DNA of 64,000 nucleotides, from the NCBI GenBank assembly GCA_014898425.1, contig RCSZ01000010.1, positions 744,001 to 808,000 on the forward strand, given 5' to 3'. Shown here in pieces: positions 1 through 12,282 of this stretch. The stretch is from Botryotinia globosa (lineage: Eukaryota; Ascomycota; Leotiomycetes; Helotiales; Sclerotiniaceae). The stretch's first letter is position 1. Each line of letters begins with the position of its first letter. Under the pieces are notes generated by a model, which was given only the letters and a program-made list of their open reading frames with translations, did no database searches and was not told the DNA's origin. The position numbers and the translations under genes are program-made.

Positions 1-1869
1 ATTTTCACGCGCTTTTCAGAAGCGTACCCGATGATGACTATCTTATCGAAGATTATAGCTGCGCTTTGCAAAGAGAGATTCTTGCCCATGGTCGATTATA
101 CGTCTCCGAAGGTCACTTGTGTTTCAGTAGCAATATCTTTGGTTGGGTAACAACATTGGTTATGAGCTTCGACGAGATCATTTCAGTGGAAAAGAGAAGC
201 ACAGCACTGTTATTCAAAAACGGTTTGATGATTTCAACACTACATGCGAAGAATGTTTTCGCTAGTTTTACAAGTCGTGATTCGACGTACGATCTCATAG
301 TCGGCATTTGGAAGATTGGCCACCCAAATTTAAGAAGCTCGTTGAACGGAGTTACACTTGAAGGGACTGGCGGGGATAAGACTGTAAAAGATGATGGCAC
401 TGTTCCTATTTCACGTCCAGGTAGTATCTCACAGTCCTCGGATGACAGCGAAGGTAGCGGGGAAGTCTACGATGAAGATGAAGACGATGAAGACGGTATG
501 AGCTTCACGCAAGCAGACGGTAGCGTCGTGGGTAGTGAAGCCGGTGACAAGGTTGTCAGTAGAAAGGCGTCCGCTGCTGTTGTGACCAATGGGGCTGGGG
601 CCGAAGGAGGAAAACAAACTAGTCCAACAGCCGCAGTGGACTTTCCTGGTCCAACTACCCATGCTCCAACAACTTGTTCCGATGGTGACACACATTATGC
701 GAAGATACTCGCAGATGAGGTCATTCCTGCTCCTCTAGGAAAGGTTTACAGTCTCATGTTTGGGCCCGCATCCATCACTTGGATGCGAGATTGGCTCACT
801 AATGAACAAAAATGTCTCGAGCTCACTTACGAAGAGAACGCTAAAATCCCCTTGTCTTTGGAGAACAAGGTTCGAAATTACACCTATATCAAGCCTTTGA
901 ATGGCGCGATTGGTCCGAAGCAAACCAAATGTGTCTCTACAGAGACTCTGGACGCCATGGATCTCGAGAAGGCAGTTTCCGTAACGGTATCGACAGTGAC
1001 TCCGGATGTACCTAGCGGAAACGTTTTCAGCACCAAGACTAGGTATTGTCTTTCATGGTCAGAAGGCAATGGCACTCGATTTCAAGTCAACTGTGCAATT
1101 GAGTGGACGGGTAAGAGTTGGCTGAAAAGTAAGTACAATGCGATCTTCCCACATGTTGTATCGTCATATTGATTTGAAAACAGCTCCGATTGAAAAGGGC
1201 GCGAACGATGGTCAAGTGCAATACACGAAAGATGTCATAGCTGCACTCAAAGCGGCTGTCAGTACCAAACGCTCTGGACCACCAGGCGCTCCTGGTAAAG
1301 GCAAAAAGAAGGGTCGCAAAGGCTCGAGGGCAAACAATCTTAGCAAAGTCACCGATGGCGCTTCTGAGACTAAACCAGAAGCAACTAATTGGGGTCTGTT
1401 TGAGCCCGTTCGTGGTGTATTTGAGCCTATTCTCGATATCATCAAACCATTGATGACAGGGAATATACTCTATGGACTTCTCGTCGGACTTCTAGTAGCA
1501 AGTTGGTTTCGTTTCGGATTGCCTATTGGGGGTGGCGGGAACAGAGACGTGGGAATGAGCTATCTAGGTACTCCGGAGAGAATCGCAGCATATGAAGAGA
1601 TTTGGAGACGAGAGGAAAGTGAACTTTGGTTGTGGTTAGAGGAAAGGGCGGGAATGGATAGATTACGAGAAGTTGGGAGAATGCCCATGGAGAGGTTGGA
1701 TATAGAGGATAGGTTGAGGAGTGAAAGGATGGATGAGAGAGAGGTAGAAGATGCAATTAGGGTTACGGAGGAAAAGCTATTGGTTTTGAAAGATGTGGTG
1801 GGCAAGAAGAGGGACAAGTCGAAGAGGGTACAACCTCAGGAGCAGGAGACTTCAGCTAGTGCGGCTTAG
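1..1869 (+). CDS. GRAM/VASt-domain membrane protein, 5' partial (LAM/Ysp2-like sterol transfer protein)
   Basis: The reading frame is open from base 3, so the start lies outside the window; 603 residues are visible. Exons are 1-1128 and 1184-1869, joined by a 55-base intron (GTAAGT donor, AACAG acceptor). The first ~105 visible residues form a GRAM domain (frame starts FHALF; ends near DLIVGIWK). An acidic linker follows (bases ~435-505), then a VASt domain (bases ~690-1260, starting HYAKILADEV, ending in the WTGKSWLK region across the splice). A basic patch (KGKKKGRKGSR, ~1310) precedes one hydrophobic segment (~1463-1520) and a charged cytosolic tail. In yeast, proteins of this order (Lam/Ysp family) are anchored in the ER and move sterol at membrane contact sites. 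That function is family knowledge; the domain order is what the sequence shows. Confidence 0.9.
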
Positions 1870-4247
1870 GACTCTGGCAGATGGGTGGACGGTCAAGGAT
1901 CCAGACGAACAGGGAGGCAAATGGAGTATGCCAAATAGCGTGTTATACCATATCTACAGCGTAAAAGCTCTACTCAGTACAACACTTCACACAGATATCT
2001 CTGTTGTGTATTTTCTTTTTTGGGGTTCATTTTCATATGTTTGGGAGGCTGAGTCATGGTGGTTGTACATCATTGGTGTTTGGGCATATATGGAGAAGTA
2101 CCAGGAGAGCATATGGAGAAGGGCATCAGAGGACTGGCATATCTGCTATAGCGTTTCTTTAATCTCTTGTGTCTTTTTATTGCATTTTTGGGATCGGGAA
2201 TAACATATTGTGAAGATTTAGCGGTTCGTTGTTAGATATCAAATCTTTTATCGTTGTTGTTGTTGTTGGTAGCTAAGCTAGTAACGGGGAGGAGGGAAAA
2301 GGGAAATCCAGACAGTAGAGAGCGGAAACGGAAATATATGGAAATATATGGACATATTAAATTTGATGTCAAAATTGACTGGAATGTTTCGTTGCGCACT
2401 TTGATGTGATGAGATGTGATATGATTGTTTTCTACGTGGTTAGACTAGTCTATGGGAGGACGGGTACCTGAATATGTCTCACAAAGTGTGTGGAAGAGGA
2501 AGAAATTGGTCTGGCTGGTAATCTGATGGGATCTAAAGGTAGTTATCCGGGGTTTGATGTAGTGAGAGGTGTTGTGTTTATAAGTGAAGAGCGAAGAGGA
2601 GGGAAGAGGAGGAACATGGGGTTTCTGAATGAAATAGGAAGGTAGTTTAGGATGTTGGGTTGGGTTTGTGTCATATCTGGTAGTGTATACAGTATAGGCT
2701 TTTAGAGATAGATGGATTATTTATCAGATGTTGAGTATTATATTTATAATTATATTTATAATTATATTTATATTTATATTTATATTTATATTTATATTTA
2801 TATTTATATTTATATTTATATTTACATTTACAACCCACTTTTTCTCAGAGTGGGAACGGCGGAACCAATCCCTAAACCCCTTGAACCATGCAGCTCATGC
2901 TATGCTACAATGCCAGCACAGCACTAAAAGCACCCGTCCCAAAACCAAGTTGCATGGCCTCCGAGGACCTTTCACGTCGAGTAAAGAAAGCTTTTTCCTT
3001 TCTTTCTGCGACAGAATTCCATAATTCTTCCTCTAAAGTTCTTCAACACCATCATCTACACTTGGATTTCAAGAGAGAATCCATCTTGTCTTGCTTCTGA
3101 ATGTCTTGGTTTGACAGAATGATGTTATGATTCAGAGCTTATCACTCGAGTACTTTGATCTAGAGCCTCAGATCAGATTCGACTGTATCAATGATATATT
3201 CGATATCCTAATGGAGATTGACTACATCAATTGAATCACACAGCAACAACATCACATACACCGTCTATCACATACACCGTCTATCGCATACACCGTCTCC
3301 TTCAAATCTGATTGAGACACACATCACATCACATCTCCAGTCCTTTCAACCAAACCAGTATTCCACCAAATCATCGAGTTGGGTTGCATCGCGTTGTGTT
3401 GCGCATTGACGGATACCCACATCTTCTCTTCTCCATACATACATACATACATGTGTCCCAGTACAAAGTACTCGATTCTTCACGGCTCACTCACCTACGG
3501 GAACGGTACTTCCTTTAACCGCCCTCGAAACGAAATTTGCAATTGAGTCAATCATTGTGCGAGCATGATATCTTCAAGTCCATCGATACATTCTCTAGCT
3601 TCTCCTCTCTATTCTCGCCAATTTTCATCAATTCCTTCATTAAGCTTATTATATATAATCTTGGAGATCTGTGTGCGAATACCTACCTACTTGCTACATG
3701 CGTAATAAGCTGTCCAGCTTTCCAAATTCACTCTCGATATCAACATCGACAAGTAAAAAAGACCAATTCTTTGCATTTCAGAACAAGTCAAAGGATCTGA
3801 TTTCTTATATTCTCATTAGCTCTATTGTTTTGGCTTGGTTGTTGTTGAAGTGCTTTGATTCAACTTGCCCAGCCTTCCTCTTTTTAACCTCCCGACTCTC
3901 GTTTAAAAATAGTCCACCATTCGTCCAACCTCTTATTAATATCTTATTCACACCGAAAAACCACCTTCTATCATCTTTCGACTCTTGAAATTCACTTTTC
4001 TGTCTTTCACTTTTGGTTGTCGCCTTCAAATCCCGGGAGGTACTTTGTCTCCATTCCCATCTCGAGCTTCTTTCCAAACGACAACCTCAACAACCAACAA
4101 CTTACAACAAAAACAACATCATCATCAAATTTAGCATCAGTCCTCACACTTTCTCCTTCTATTCTCTAATCTAATTAGCTTCTCTTTATTTTTACACACA
4201 AGCAACGTTTCTCTACTGTATCCCATTTCGGGCATTCTATTGAGCAG
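1870..4247. other. Intergenic region and long pyrimidine-rich leader
   Basis: No gene is supported here. The first ~850 bases are the likely 3' flank of the GRAM/VASt gene, followed by the ATTTAT microsatellite at 2737-2832. From about 3200 to 4247 the top strand is C/T-rich and holds no ATG between 3701 and 4247, which looks like a promoter and long 5' leader (or first intron) of the next gene. Confidence 0.6.
2737..2832. repeat. (ATTTAT)n hexamer microsatellite
   Basis: About sixteen copies of a TATATT/ATTTAT hexamer run almost without interruption; the first two or three units carry an extra AA (ATTTATAATT). Short open frames through it encode only alternating Ile/Phe or Tyr/Ile and are not genes. 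Confidence 0.95.
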
Positions 4248-6493
4248 CGTTCACCTTGTTTTCCTCTCACCCCAATTCGAGAAATCCAGCAGAGCTGACG
4301 CTCCCACCCATCCCCATATCTAACGACCGTCACGATACCCACGAACTTAACACACCAAACCCCGAACAGCGCCAGCAGCGAAGAACTCACATTGAAGCAG
4401 CTTCAGCTGGAATCTCTCCTTTACCTCGAATCAAATTCGCCCATCGACAATCAAGTGAAGGCGACTTCACTCATGACATCGCAGACGATCCAGATACTGA
4501 ACCTCATCCATTAAGTCCCTCTCCGGAAGCGGAAAAAAGTCCCGCCTATCCTCCACGTATTGATAAGCACACTGCGAGTGCCATCCTTTATACCCTTGAA
4601 GAAGCGTTACGTCAACCCAATCAATTCACTCCAGATTATATTGAAGAAAACGCTTCAATGTCAGATATGTTAGGAGGAGCCGCGAGCTCGGCTAGCAATG
4701 GCGCTAGACCTGTAGCCTCCGGTTCGCCCCACATTCGTGGTCCAAGAGATATTATGAGAGATAGACAAGCTCGCGAAGCTCGAAAGGCATCTGAAGCGTC
4801 GGAACAAAAAGCCCGAGCCGCCGAACAAAAAAGAAATGAGGACGAATTAATGCGGCAAGCAGAGAGAAGAGCAGCTGCTGGCGCTGCAGCACAAAGACTC
4901 GAAGAGCAAGGACAACCACGAATTTCGAGCAATTCCCAAAGAATGGATCGAAGAGCCGCAGATCGAGCAACAAGTGGCGGAGAAAGTATCAGACCAGTCG
5001 ATCAACCAATGCAAAGACGTGGAACAACATCAAGAACTCCTACAGGTCCTGAAATTGCACCACTCAGATTACCAATGGCGCAACCAAAACCCGCCGAGAC
5101 TGGTACAAGTCAACCAAATTTAGCTACTGGAGCCGGTCCAGCTCAACCTCCGCCTTTGACTGTTCCAAGCCGTGATGGCCCAACTCGATCATCATTTCCG
5201 CATGCATTCGAGCGCTGGGAGACTCTCTCTGCACATTGGGAGGGACTCACAAGTTTCTGGCTGCGCAGACTGGAAGAAAATTCCTCGGAAATTAATCGCG
5301 ATCCATTGTCACAGCAGTTATCCCGACAAAACACTGATTTATCAGCTGCTGGCGCAAATCTCTTCCATGCTGTTGTCGAATTACAACGTTTACGAGCTTC
5401 CTCTGAGCGCAAATTTCAGAGATGGTTTTTCGAGACAAGAGAACAAGAGGAACGTGCGACAGAGAACTTGGCAGTCATGGCAAAACAATTGGAGGATGAG
5501 CGCAATTCCAGAGCTCAAGCTATCCAGGACGCCGTTGAGGCATCCAGGCGCAAAGATCATTCTGATAAAGTAATATCTGAGTTGAAGAGAGAGTTGGAGA
5601 TTGCTAGAAGTGAGGCTCGTAGAGCATGGGACGAACTTGGTCGTCGTGAGACGGAGGAACGCGAACGAACAATCTCTTTGCGAGAAGGTCAGCCAACCTT
5701 GTTGGGCGGAGTCCAGGTTGTTCCAATGATTCAAGGTGTACCGAGTCGTCATGGAAGCACAGCTGCTCGAGATCTTCCTCCAACAAGACAAGGAGGCCCT
5801 TCTGATTCTGGAAGCGGGAGCGGAAGTGCGCGCACAGGAGGTCGATTCGCAGATCCTGAGAGTCCAGCTGGATCGAACGAGGCTTACCAACAATATCAGC
5901 GCTCTCAACGTGCAGAACCAGCTGATCCATTCATTGATAATGTTCGTCAACGTCGAGGAGCTGCTACAACAGCCGCCCCATCTTCATCTCAAGCACCAGC
6001 CGTACAGCCTGCCTCCCCAAGTGCTTACTATGAACAACCTGAAGGTCGTCCAAGTACTCAAACCGGCAGGACCGAAGGACAGTATGATGGATCGAACAGT
6101 GATGAGGAATATGAGGTTGATGAGCAAGGAAGATACGTTCTTGACGCTGCTGGGAACAGAATTCCATACTCAAATGACGATTCTGACGATGATACGGCTG
6201 AGTATGAGCATAGTCCTCGCCAACACCGTCAAGGTCGTGCTCCAGTTACTGGACCCCCAATCCCAATGGCTGGCGTTGAGTACGGACAAGGTCCCACAAA
6301 TAGCACAGCCGGCAATCCAACTTCTGCCCCTGCTGCCTCAGTCGATTACACAGGATCAGGATATGGAGCAGGTGGCTCAGGTGCAGGCTGGGAGTCCTTT
6401 CCTCGTCATCATCATCCAACTCGTCTCAGTGATGTTTTGGAAGAAGATGAGAGAAGCCGTACTAGTGCTAGCCAAGTCAGCCGACGCGAATAG
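4248..6493 (+). CDS. Conserved coiled-coil protein of unknown function; 5' end unresolved
   Basis: A continuous frame runs from 4244 to the TAG at 6491-6493, about 745 residues. The first in-frame ATG is only at 4658, yet the 135 residues before it look coding (for example ILYTLEEALR, then FTPDYIEENA leading into the ATG). Either an upstream exon is spliced in at the CAG ending at 4247, or a near-cognate codon such as TTG 4256 is used. The middle holds a conserved-looking block (PHAFERWETLSAHWEGL, ~5190-5245), then a long charged coiled coil (~5400-5690, QRWFFETREQEERA). The C-terminal third is low complexity and acidic (~6090-6215, YEVDEQGRYV). A second Ala/Arg/Glu helix lies at ~4755-4920. 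I do not recognise the family by name. No signal peptide or membrane segment is visible. Location and function are unknown. Confidence 0.8.
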
Positions 6494-7225
6494 ACGATTT
6501 ATAATGATCATATCATTATGATTTTTCAGTGGGTCTCCACCGAATATTTGTCATCACATCATCGTTGGTTCGGTTTGCTGGATTTTTCTTTTTTGGTTTT
6601 ATCTGCTCGAGATGAATCGGTTCATTGAGATAATAAAATCCCTAGAAAGGGTATTCCACAGGGGTACTTACTTCGTGGGAATGGCGTCCTATTTGTGATT
6701 TATTTCTGTTCACATTCCTATCTAATAGAATATCCCAGGAAAGAACAGAATGGATTGGTTCCCTGGGAAATGCATATGCATGGAACTGGCGTTGCAAAGG
6801 AGTTTTGGTACATTAATTTGAGCGAAGAAGGAGCATATTCGAATCGACGCATCAAGCAAGAGAAAGGGAGGGCCCTTTTAATGTACCTCTGTAAGATAGA
6901 GGAAGAGGCTGCATATAGTATTTACTAGGAGTTGCAAGAGCAGTAGAGATAGTTAATAATGAAAGAAAACTTAATAATGTGACTAAAATCCGTTGAAATG
7001 TGATCTGATGCTTGTAGAGTAGCGAGGGGGGTTGATCTGAGGAATTTAAACTAAATAACGCCGCTTTGGCCAAAATAATTCATCTTGGTGGAAATCGGGA
7101 TCAGGCTAAAGCGGCGTCCCAACGGTGGGCTGATTGATCTGAAGCTCCAAATTTCAAGCAAGCATCATCAGTTCATAATCGCTTCCCCTCTCCCCGAAGT
7201 TTTCTACATTGTAACTACAGCAATC
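6494..7225. other. Intergenic region
   Basis: The 3' flank of the coiled-coil gene and the upstream region of SCO1. A 77-codon frame at 6695-6928 has no domain or splice support. I see no RNA gene or repeat here. Confidence 0.6.
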
Positions 7226-8414
7226 ATGTCCAATGCTATATTACCCACGAGTCGCAACATGCTCTCTACGATCTCGAGAACGGGTGCGAAGAATGCGCAA
7301 ACTTTTGGGCTTCAATGCCAACGATTATCTACGATTTGCGCTTCGAGACTTCCGAGGGGCGTACTGAATAAAGCTTGTTTGAGCGGAGTGAAGGGATTCA
7401 ATGGGTCTGCGAGTGTGGGGGTGAAGAGCATGGGATTGTGTGAGGAGGGTGCCGGGAGGAGGGGGTATAAGACGGTGCAGGAACAGAGGTCGAGATATAA
7501 ATCTGGGGTAGGGAATTTGTTTCTTTTTTTTTCTGGTTGGCTGGATGGATGGGATTTTAGACAGGGTGTGAATAGAGCCAGGAGATTGCTCCTACTTAGG
7601 AACACTGATGCTTCTATTGAATCCTATTCAAAATGTGTTCTTGAGGAAGAATGATCGCTAACGTATAATATCTGGAACAGCCTTTTTCGTGGACAGCAGG
7701 AGTCCTCTTTCTTGGAGCAGGCGCGGGGCTGATCTTCTATTTCCGATATGAAAAAGCGAGAATGGAGAGGAAGAGGATAGCGGAAGCTGCAAAGGGTGTA
7801 GGGAGACCAAAGGTTGGCGGACCGTTTGAATTGCTCGATCATAAGGGAGGCAAATTTAGTAGCGAGGATATGAAGGGAAAATATAGCCTGGTAGGTTCAA
7901 ATCTTTGTACTGCGCAATTGGAGGCACGCAAATGAAGTACGGGATAGAAGGAGAACAATGCTAATATAATGAATTCGAATAGGTCTACTTCGGCTTTACC
8001 CACTGCCCGGATATCTGCCCGGAAGAACTCGACAAAATGGCTCAAATGATCGATCTCATCAACAATTCTCCCACGCGCACCTCCTCTACCCCCGCTCTCC
8101 TCCCTATCTTCATCACCTGCGACCCCGCACGCGATACCCCCGCCGTGCTCGCCACATATCTTGCGGAATTCCATCCTAGCATTATCGGGCTCACGGGCAC
8201 GTGGGAACAGATTAAGGATATCTGTAAGAAATATCGGGTTTACTTTTCGACGCCCGAGGGCGTGCAGAAGGGGCAGGATTACTTGGTCGACCATAGTATT
8301 TATTTTTACTTGATGGATCCTGAGGGGGATTTTGTAGAGGCGATTGGCAGACAGCATAGTCCGGAGCAGGCGGCGAGGATTATTCAGGAACATGTGGGGG
8401 ATTGGAAGAAGTGA
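7226..8414 (+). CDS. SCO1: Mitochondrial copper chaperone SCO1 (cytochrome c oxidase assembly)
   Basis: Three exons: 7226-7507, 7681-7890 and 7983-8414, giving 307 residues. Intron 1 ends GCTAAC...GAACAG and intron 2 ends in GAATAG; all phases close. Residues 1-94 are a basic, Ser/Ala-rich mitochondrial presequence. Exon 2 begins with the single membrane segment (WTAGVLFLGAGAGLIFYF), then a matrix-to-IMS linker and the thioredoxin-like fold (GGPFELLDHKGG). The copper-binding CxxxC is CPDIC at the start of exon 3 (FGFTHCPDICPEELDKM), and the distal metal histidine is the H in DYLVDHS. SCO1 delivers copper to the CuA site of Cox2 in the intermembrane space and is normally membrane-anchored as here. 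The length matches fungal SCO1. The start at 7226 was chosen because it gives a clean presequence; the frame is also open upstream of it. Confidence 0.95.
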
Positions 8415-8820
8415 GATGTGGCATGGTGAGGTGAGATAGTTGGTTGCTTCTGTGTAGGAATGGAACGATGGGGAGAATTGTGTTACTATTTGATGGTTGG
8501 GCTCTAGAGGCCGTGTATAGTTATGGATATTTAGCCACGAGTGTAGGGAATAGTGAAAAAACGAACACAGCTCTGTATATGTATCTGCATGATATGATAC
8601 CTCTACTAGAAAGTCATGAATGGGTATTGCTCTGTATCTTCTTCTGGGGCATTTTTAATGGCAAGTCACTATGGTATTCTTGGATTAGAGGGGGGTTAGG
8701 GGTTTGTGTAGTTTCGTTGGTGTGCATACTTTTGTATGTGTGTGTATGTGTGTGGGGCTTTGTTAGATTCGTAGGTGGTGATTTGAAGTGAGATTTGTGT
8801 TTAGGATGTGAAAATTGAAT

Positions 8821-8885
8821 GGAAGAGAGATGGGGGAAGGGGAGGAGGGGAGGAGAGGAGGGGAGGAGGGGAGCAGAGGAGATGA
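8821..8885 (+). repeat. Polypurine GGGGAGGA-type tract
   Basis: About 65 bases of the top strand are purine, nearly all built from GGGGA, GGAGG and GAGAG units with many GGGG runs. Such tracts can form G-quadruplex or triplex structures; this is inference. Confidence 0.8.
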
Positions 8886-8907
8886 TGTGGTGTGGTGTGG
8901 TGTGGTA
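8886..8907 (+). repeat. (GTGGT)n pentamer repeat
   Basis: Four tandem copies of TGTGG/GTGGT directly after the polypurine tract. Confidence 0.85.
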
Positions 8908-8988
8908 TTTGGAGGTGGGCGTGATTGGGAGGGAGAGGATGGGAGGAAAGGAGCTATTGATGTTGAATTATGATGTGAGGCGTGGACG

Positions 8989-9015
8989 TGTTTGTGTTTG
9001 TGTTTGTGTTTGTGA
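8989..9015 (+). repeat. (TGTTTG)n hexamer repeat
   Basis: Four tandem TGTTTG units on the top strand, ending at GTGATCTGAGG. Confidence 0.85.
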
Positions 9016-9420
9016 TCTGAGGTTGATGGGGGTGGGTTGGGGGTGAGATGAATGGAGGTGAGCTTTGGCGGGGGGCTTGGGTTTCCGATGCAAACACAAT
9101 TCAACAGTTACAATAATACATTCTCGAGGATGTGGCATTGTGTTTACAAATATCTGTCTGTGATACTAATGCCTGGGTGATTCATCATATTACCCATCTC
9201 GCTTTGTATCTTTGGGAGAAGGAAAGTCAAAGATGAAGGGGTAAGCTTTCTAGTTTGTGACAGTATTGGTGAAGATTGAAAGCGATCTTTCTTCTTGAAA
9301 GTTGCATATTTTCCCGAAGACCAATATTGACTCGCTGTGTCAGATTGGGAAATCGGCTTTTTGCATGATTACTCGCTAAGCCACGCAGTTTCGTATGCGC
9401 CTTGCCGATGGGGAATTTGG

Positions 9421-9461
9421 GGCAGGGCAGGGCAGGGCAGGGCAAGACAGGACAGGACAGC
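9421..9461 (+). repeat. (GGCAG)n grading into (GACAG)n pentamer repeat
   Basis: Four to five GGCAG units are followed by GACAG/GACAG variants. The change between the two unit types is a single G/A transition. Confidence 0.85.
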
Positions 9462-9958
9462 AAGGTGAATTCTGTGGTCATTGGATAAGAGTCTTGTTGC
9501 CAGCGGTGATTTAGCTCCATTGCAACCCAAATGTCAGGAGCCGAATTGCAGTCGTACACCTAGTATCCATACTCGGTGTATTCTTCAGTCTTTTTGTTTG
9601 CTATATCTCAAGGAAGCAGTGCAAAGATGTTTTTCAACTTGTTCACTGCTTTCTTCGCTATGCTTTTAATATCCTTATTGTTCGATTATGAGAGTTAAAA
9701 AGTCAAGTTGGCTGCGTCATCTCGTGGTTGACGTGAATGGCACGTTTGCCATTTCTTTTGAACATCCAGATAACTTTGATCTGAGATGGAATTCACTGCT
9801 GATATCTCATGCTATATTTAGGGCAGTGAGTCTGCATTGAGCCGGCAGTGTATTTGCTGTATTCGCACTACTTTTTCATGCTCATTTCCATATAACTTGC
9901 TGTGTCGATACTTACACACTACCTACATTTCACACCATACATATCACGAATCTTCAAA

Positions 9959-11618
9959 ATGGCTACCTTAATCTACCACGCAGTAATCTTCCTACTTTTG
10001 ATCATATTTACGCTCGCTCAAGTTCGCATTCCTATCACAAGAAAGCTTCATGCTCCACATCCTGCTCTCAATTGCGGTCTGTCTACCCGCGACTCCGTTT
10101 CTACATCTCTTGTCAACGATTTGACACAAGCAAGCTATGTGATCTCCGTCAAAGTGGGAACTCCGCCTCAGGATATTGAGTTGACTATCGATACAGGAAG
10201 CAGCGATACCTGGGTAGTTGCTAATACTGCTGCTTCATGTACTGGTATTGGATTGCCAGAGAAGAATGGATCTGCTCCAGTCCTGTGCGAGACACCATGT
10301 AAGTATTTCCATCATTAAATGGGTTCTTAGCCGCTCAGGGGACTCCGTCAATTTTTATAGCCAAGACCTGTCCTTGAGAGCATGGAAGGAAATGTTGAAG
10401 TTTTGCTGATGTATTATAGACAACCAAGACGCTTCTTCGACTGTCGAATTGAAAATCACTACCGATAGATTTAATATTGAGTATCTGGATGGTGGTATAG
10501 CCAAAGGACCTTATATAGCCGACACTTTTGTGCTCGGTAATGCCACCATTAAGTCTCTCCAGATGGGTCTCGCCAACGACACAAATATACAACTTGGAAT
10601 ACTGGGACTTGGTTATTCTATCAACGAGGCGTCTGATACCATGTATCCAAGTATGATTGACGAGCTAGTCTCCCAAAATCTCATCAGTACCAGAGCCTAC
10701 AGTCTCTATTTAGATTCGCAAGACTCAGCTACTGGATCCCTTCTTTTTGGTGCAGTCGATACCACCAAGTTTGTCGGTGAACTCGTGAACTTAGATATAG
10801 TACCGCAACCGTTCTGGAATGGCTCGGTTCTCTACTCATCGGTGTCAATTGAGCTTGCTGCAGTGGGCATCACAGATCAAGAAGGTAATTCTGCAAACGT
10901 GACAACTTCTCCTCAAGTTGTACTTCTGGACTCTGGAACCACACTTACCATATTACCAACTGAGGTTACAAAGGTCATATTCAAGAAATTCAACGCCTAC
11001 GATGACACAAACTCCACTGGAAATGTCTACCTCCCTTGTTCAGTTCTCAATACTTCATCCTCTTTAACAGTCGACTATCTGTTCTCCTCCTCTTCCGCTT
11101 CTGCTATGATTAGGGTTCCCATATCAGAACTTGTATTTCCCCTTACAAATCCGACTTACGCGTTGTATCCCGAGGATACTCTCCCAGATTTGCCATTTAG
11201 CGGCGAAGCATGTGCGTTTGGCATACAATCGACTTACGCGGACTATCATTTGCTTGGGGATACCTTTCTGAGAAGTGCATATGTGGTTTATGATTTGGAT
11301 CACAATCAGATTGGACTCGCGCAGGCCAACTTCAAGGGAAATGCTGCGGCAAGCGATGGAGATGGAAATAAGTATATTGTGGAGTTGAAGGCGGGAAAAG
11401 CAATCCCGGCTTTAACTGGCGTTAGTTTAACGAGCTCGGCGGAACCTAGCCTTACCAGTAGCGCTAGCAAGACTTCGGATTCTCCTTCTGACACGGCAAA
11501 AGCTGCGGCAACTGGAAAGTCTAGTGACGCTGTATCGATGTTAAGGAATGTGGATTTCAGAGTTCTCGGTATCTTTGTGCTGGGAGGATTAGTTTTGAAT
11601 GGAGCGATCATCGAATAA
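9959..11618 (+). CDS. Secreted, probably GPI-anchored aspartic protease (pepsin family A1)
   Basis: Exons 9959-10298 and 10420-11618 (121-base intron, GTAAGT donor, TTATAG acceptor) give 512 residues. The ATG at 9959 precedes a clear signal peptide (IYHAVIFLLLIIFTLAQV). A short propeptide-like stretch leads to VGTPPQDIELTIDTGSSDTW with the first catalytic Asp in DTGSS. The second catalytic Asp is in LLDSGTTLTILP. The conserved C-lobe pattern HLLGDTFLRSAYVVYDLDHNQ is present as LLGDTFLRSAYVVYD. A Ser/Thr-rich stalk (~11430-11520) and a hydrophobic C terminus (FRVLGIFVLGGLVLNG) fit a GPI-anchor signal, as in yapsin-like and OpsB-type proteases. It would act at the cell surface on secreted or wall proteins. 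Its substrate cannot be told from sequence. Confidence 0.93.
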
Positions 11619-12282
11619 TCGTTTCGAGTTACATACTGCTGTTTGTGCAGGGGAAATGTAGCCAGCAAGCAAGAATCTTTTACCAAGGCGTAATCAGAGG
11701 ATATACAAGACACGATCAGCATCATCACCTATTCATAGAAACACAGGAGTCAGAACCATTCCACCTTTGCGCTACTCCATACTACCGAATTCCTCTCAGG
11801 AAATTCGTGCTAGCATGACACAAACACGACGCAAACACGACAGAAACTTTATCATGCCCCTCACCATACCCCTCCAATTCCGATTACCTGCATATGCACA
11901 CCCCGCTTTTTGTGCATAATAAATCTCCTTTTGTCCACCTGCGCAGACGATATCATGTTCCTCGCTTCCCATAGGATCCTACATTGAATAGAAATGGTTT
12001 ATATTTCTGCAGCCGAGCCTAATGTCCTTCATCAGTAGTCTACACGTAGAAGGAAAAAGAGGCCAGAATTGATCATCTGAGAAATTTCATGACAAATCAA
12101 CGATAAATGAGTTTATGCCATTCAATAGTATTCAGCTATCATACTGTTTGAGCCTTTGATTGTTTTAATTGAGTTAGAACGATGAGTGGGAGAATACTCC
12201 TCGGTTGTATGTATGATTGTTAATGATGATGCTATGATTTTATAACTATATAATATGAAAGCAAGAAAATGGTTGTATAGCT
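11619..12282. other. Intergenic region between protease and inverted-repeat element
   Basis: The 3' flank of the protease. Base composition drops towards A/T after about 12120. No gene or RNA is seen. Confidence 0.6.

Larger units (their letters stand above)
8415..9958. other. Intergenic region with several simple repeats
   Basis: No gene is supported between SCO1 and the protease. The stretch 8821-9015 is strongly strand-asymmetric (top strand nearly all G/A, then GT-rich), and 9421-9461 is a short GGCAG array. The last ~150 bases before 9959 are a plausible protease promoter, with a TATA-like element near 9813. An open frame at 8444-8791 is rejected. Confidence 0.6.

Noticed and set aside
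1793..2203. 136-codon open frame after the GRAM/VASt gene
   Set aside because: It starts inside the real gene in another frame, uses a Trp/Tyr/Ile-rich 3' flank and has no domain.
8444..8791. 115-codon open frame after SCO1
   Set aside because: Hydrophobic run from a GT-rich flank with no signal peptide logic, no splice partner and no motif.
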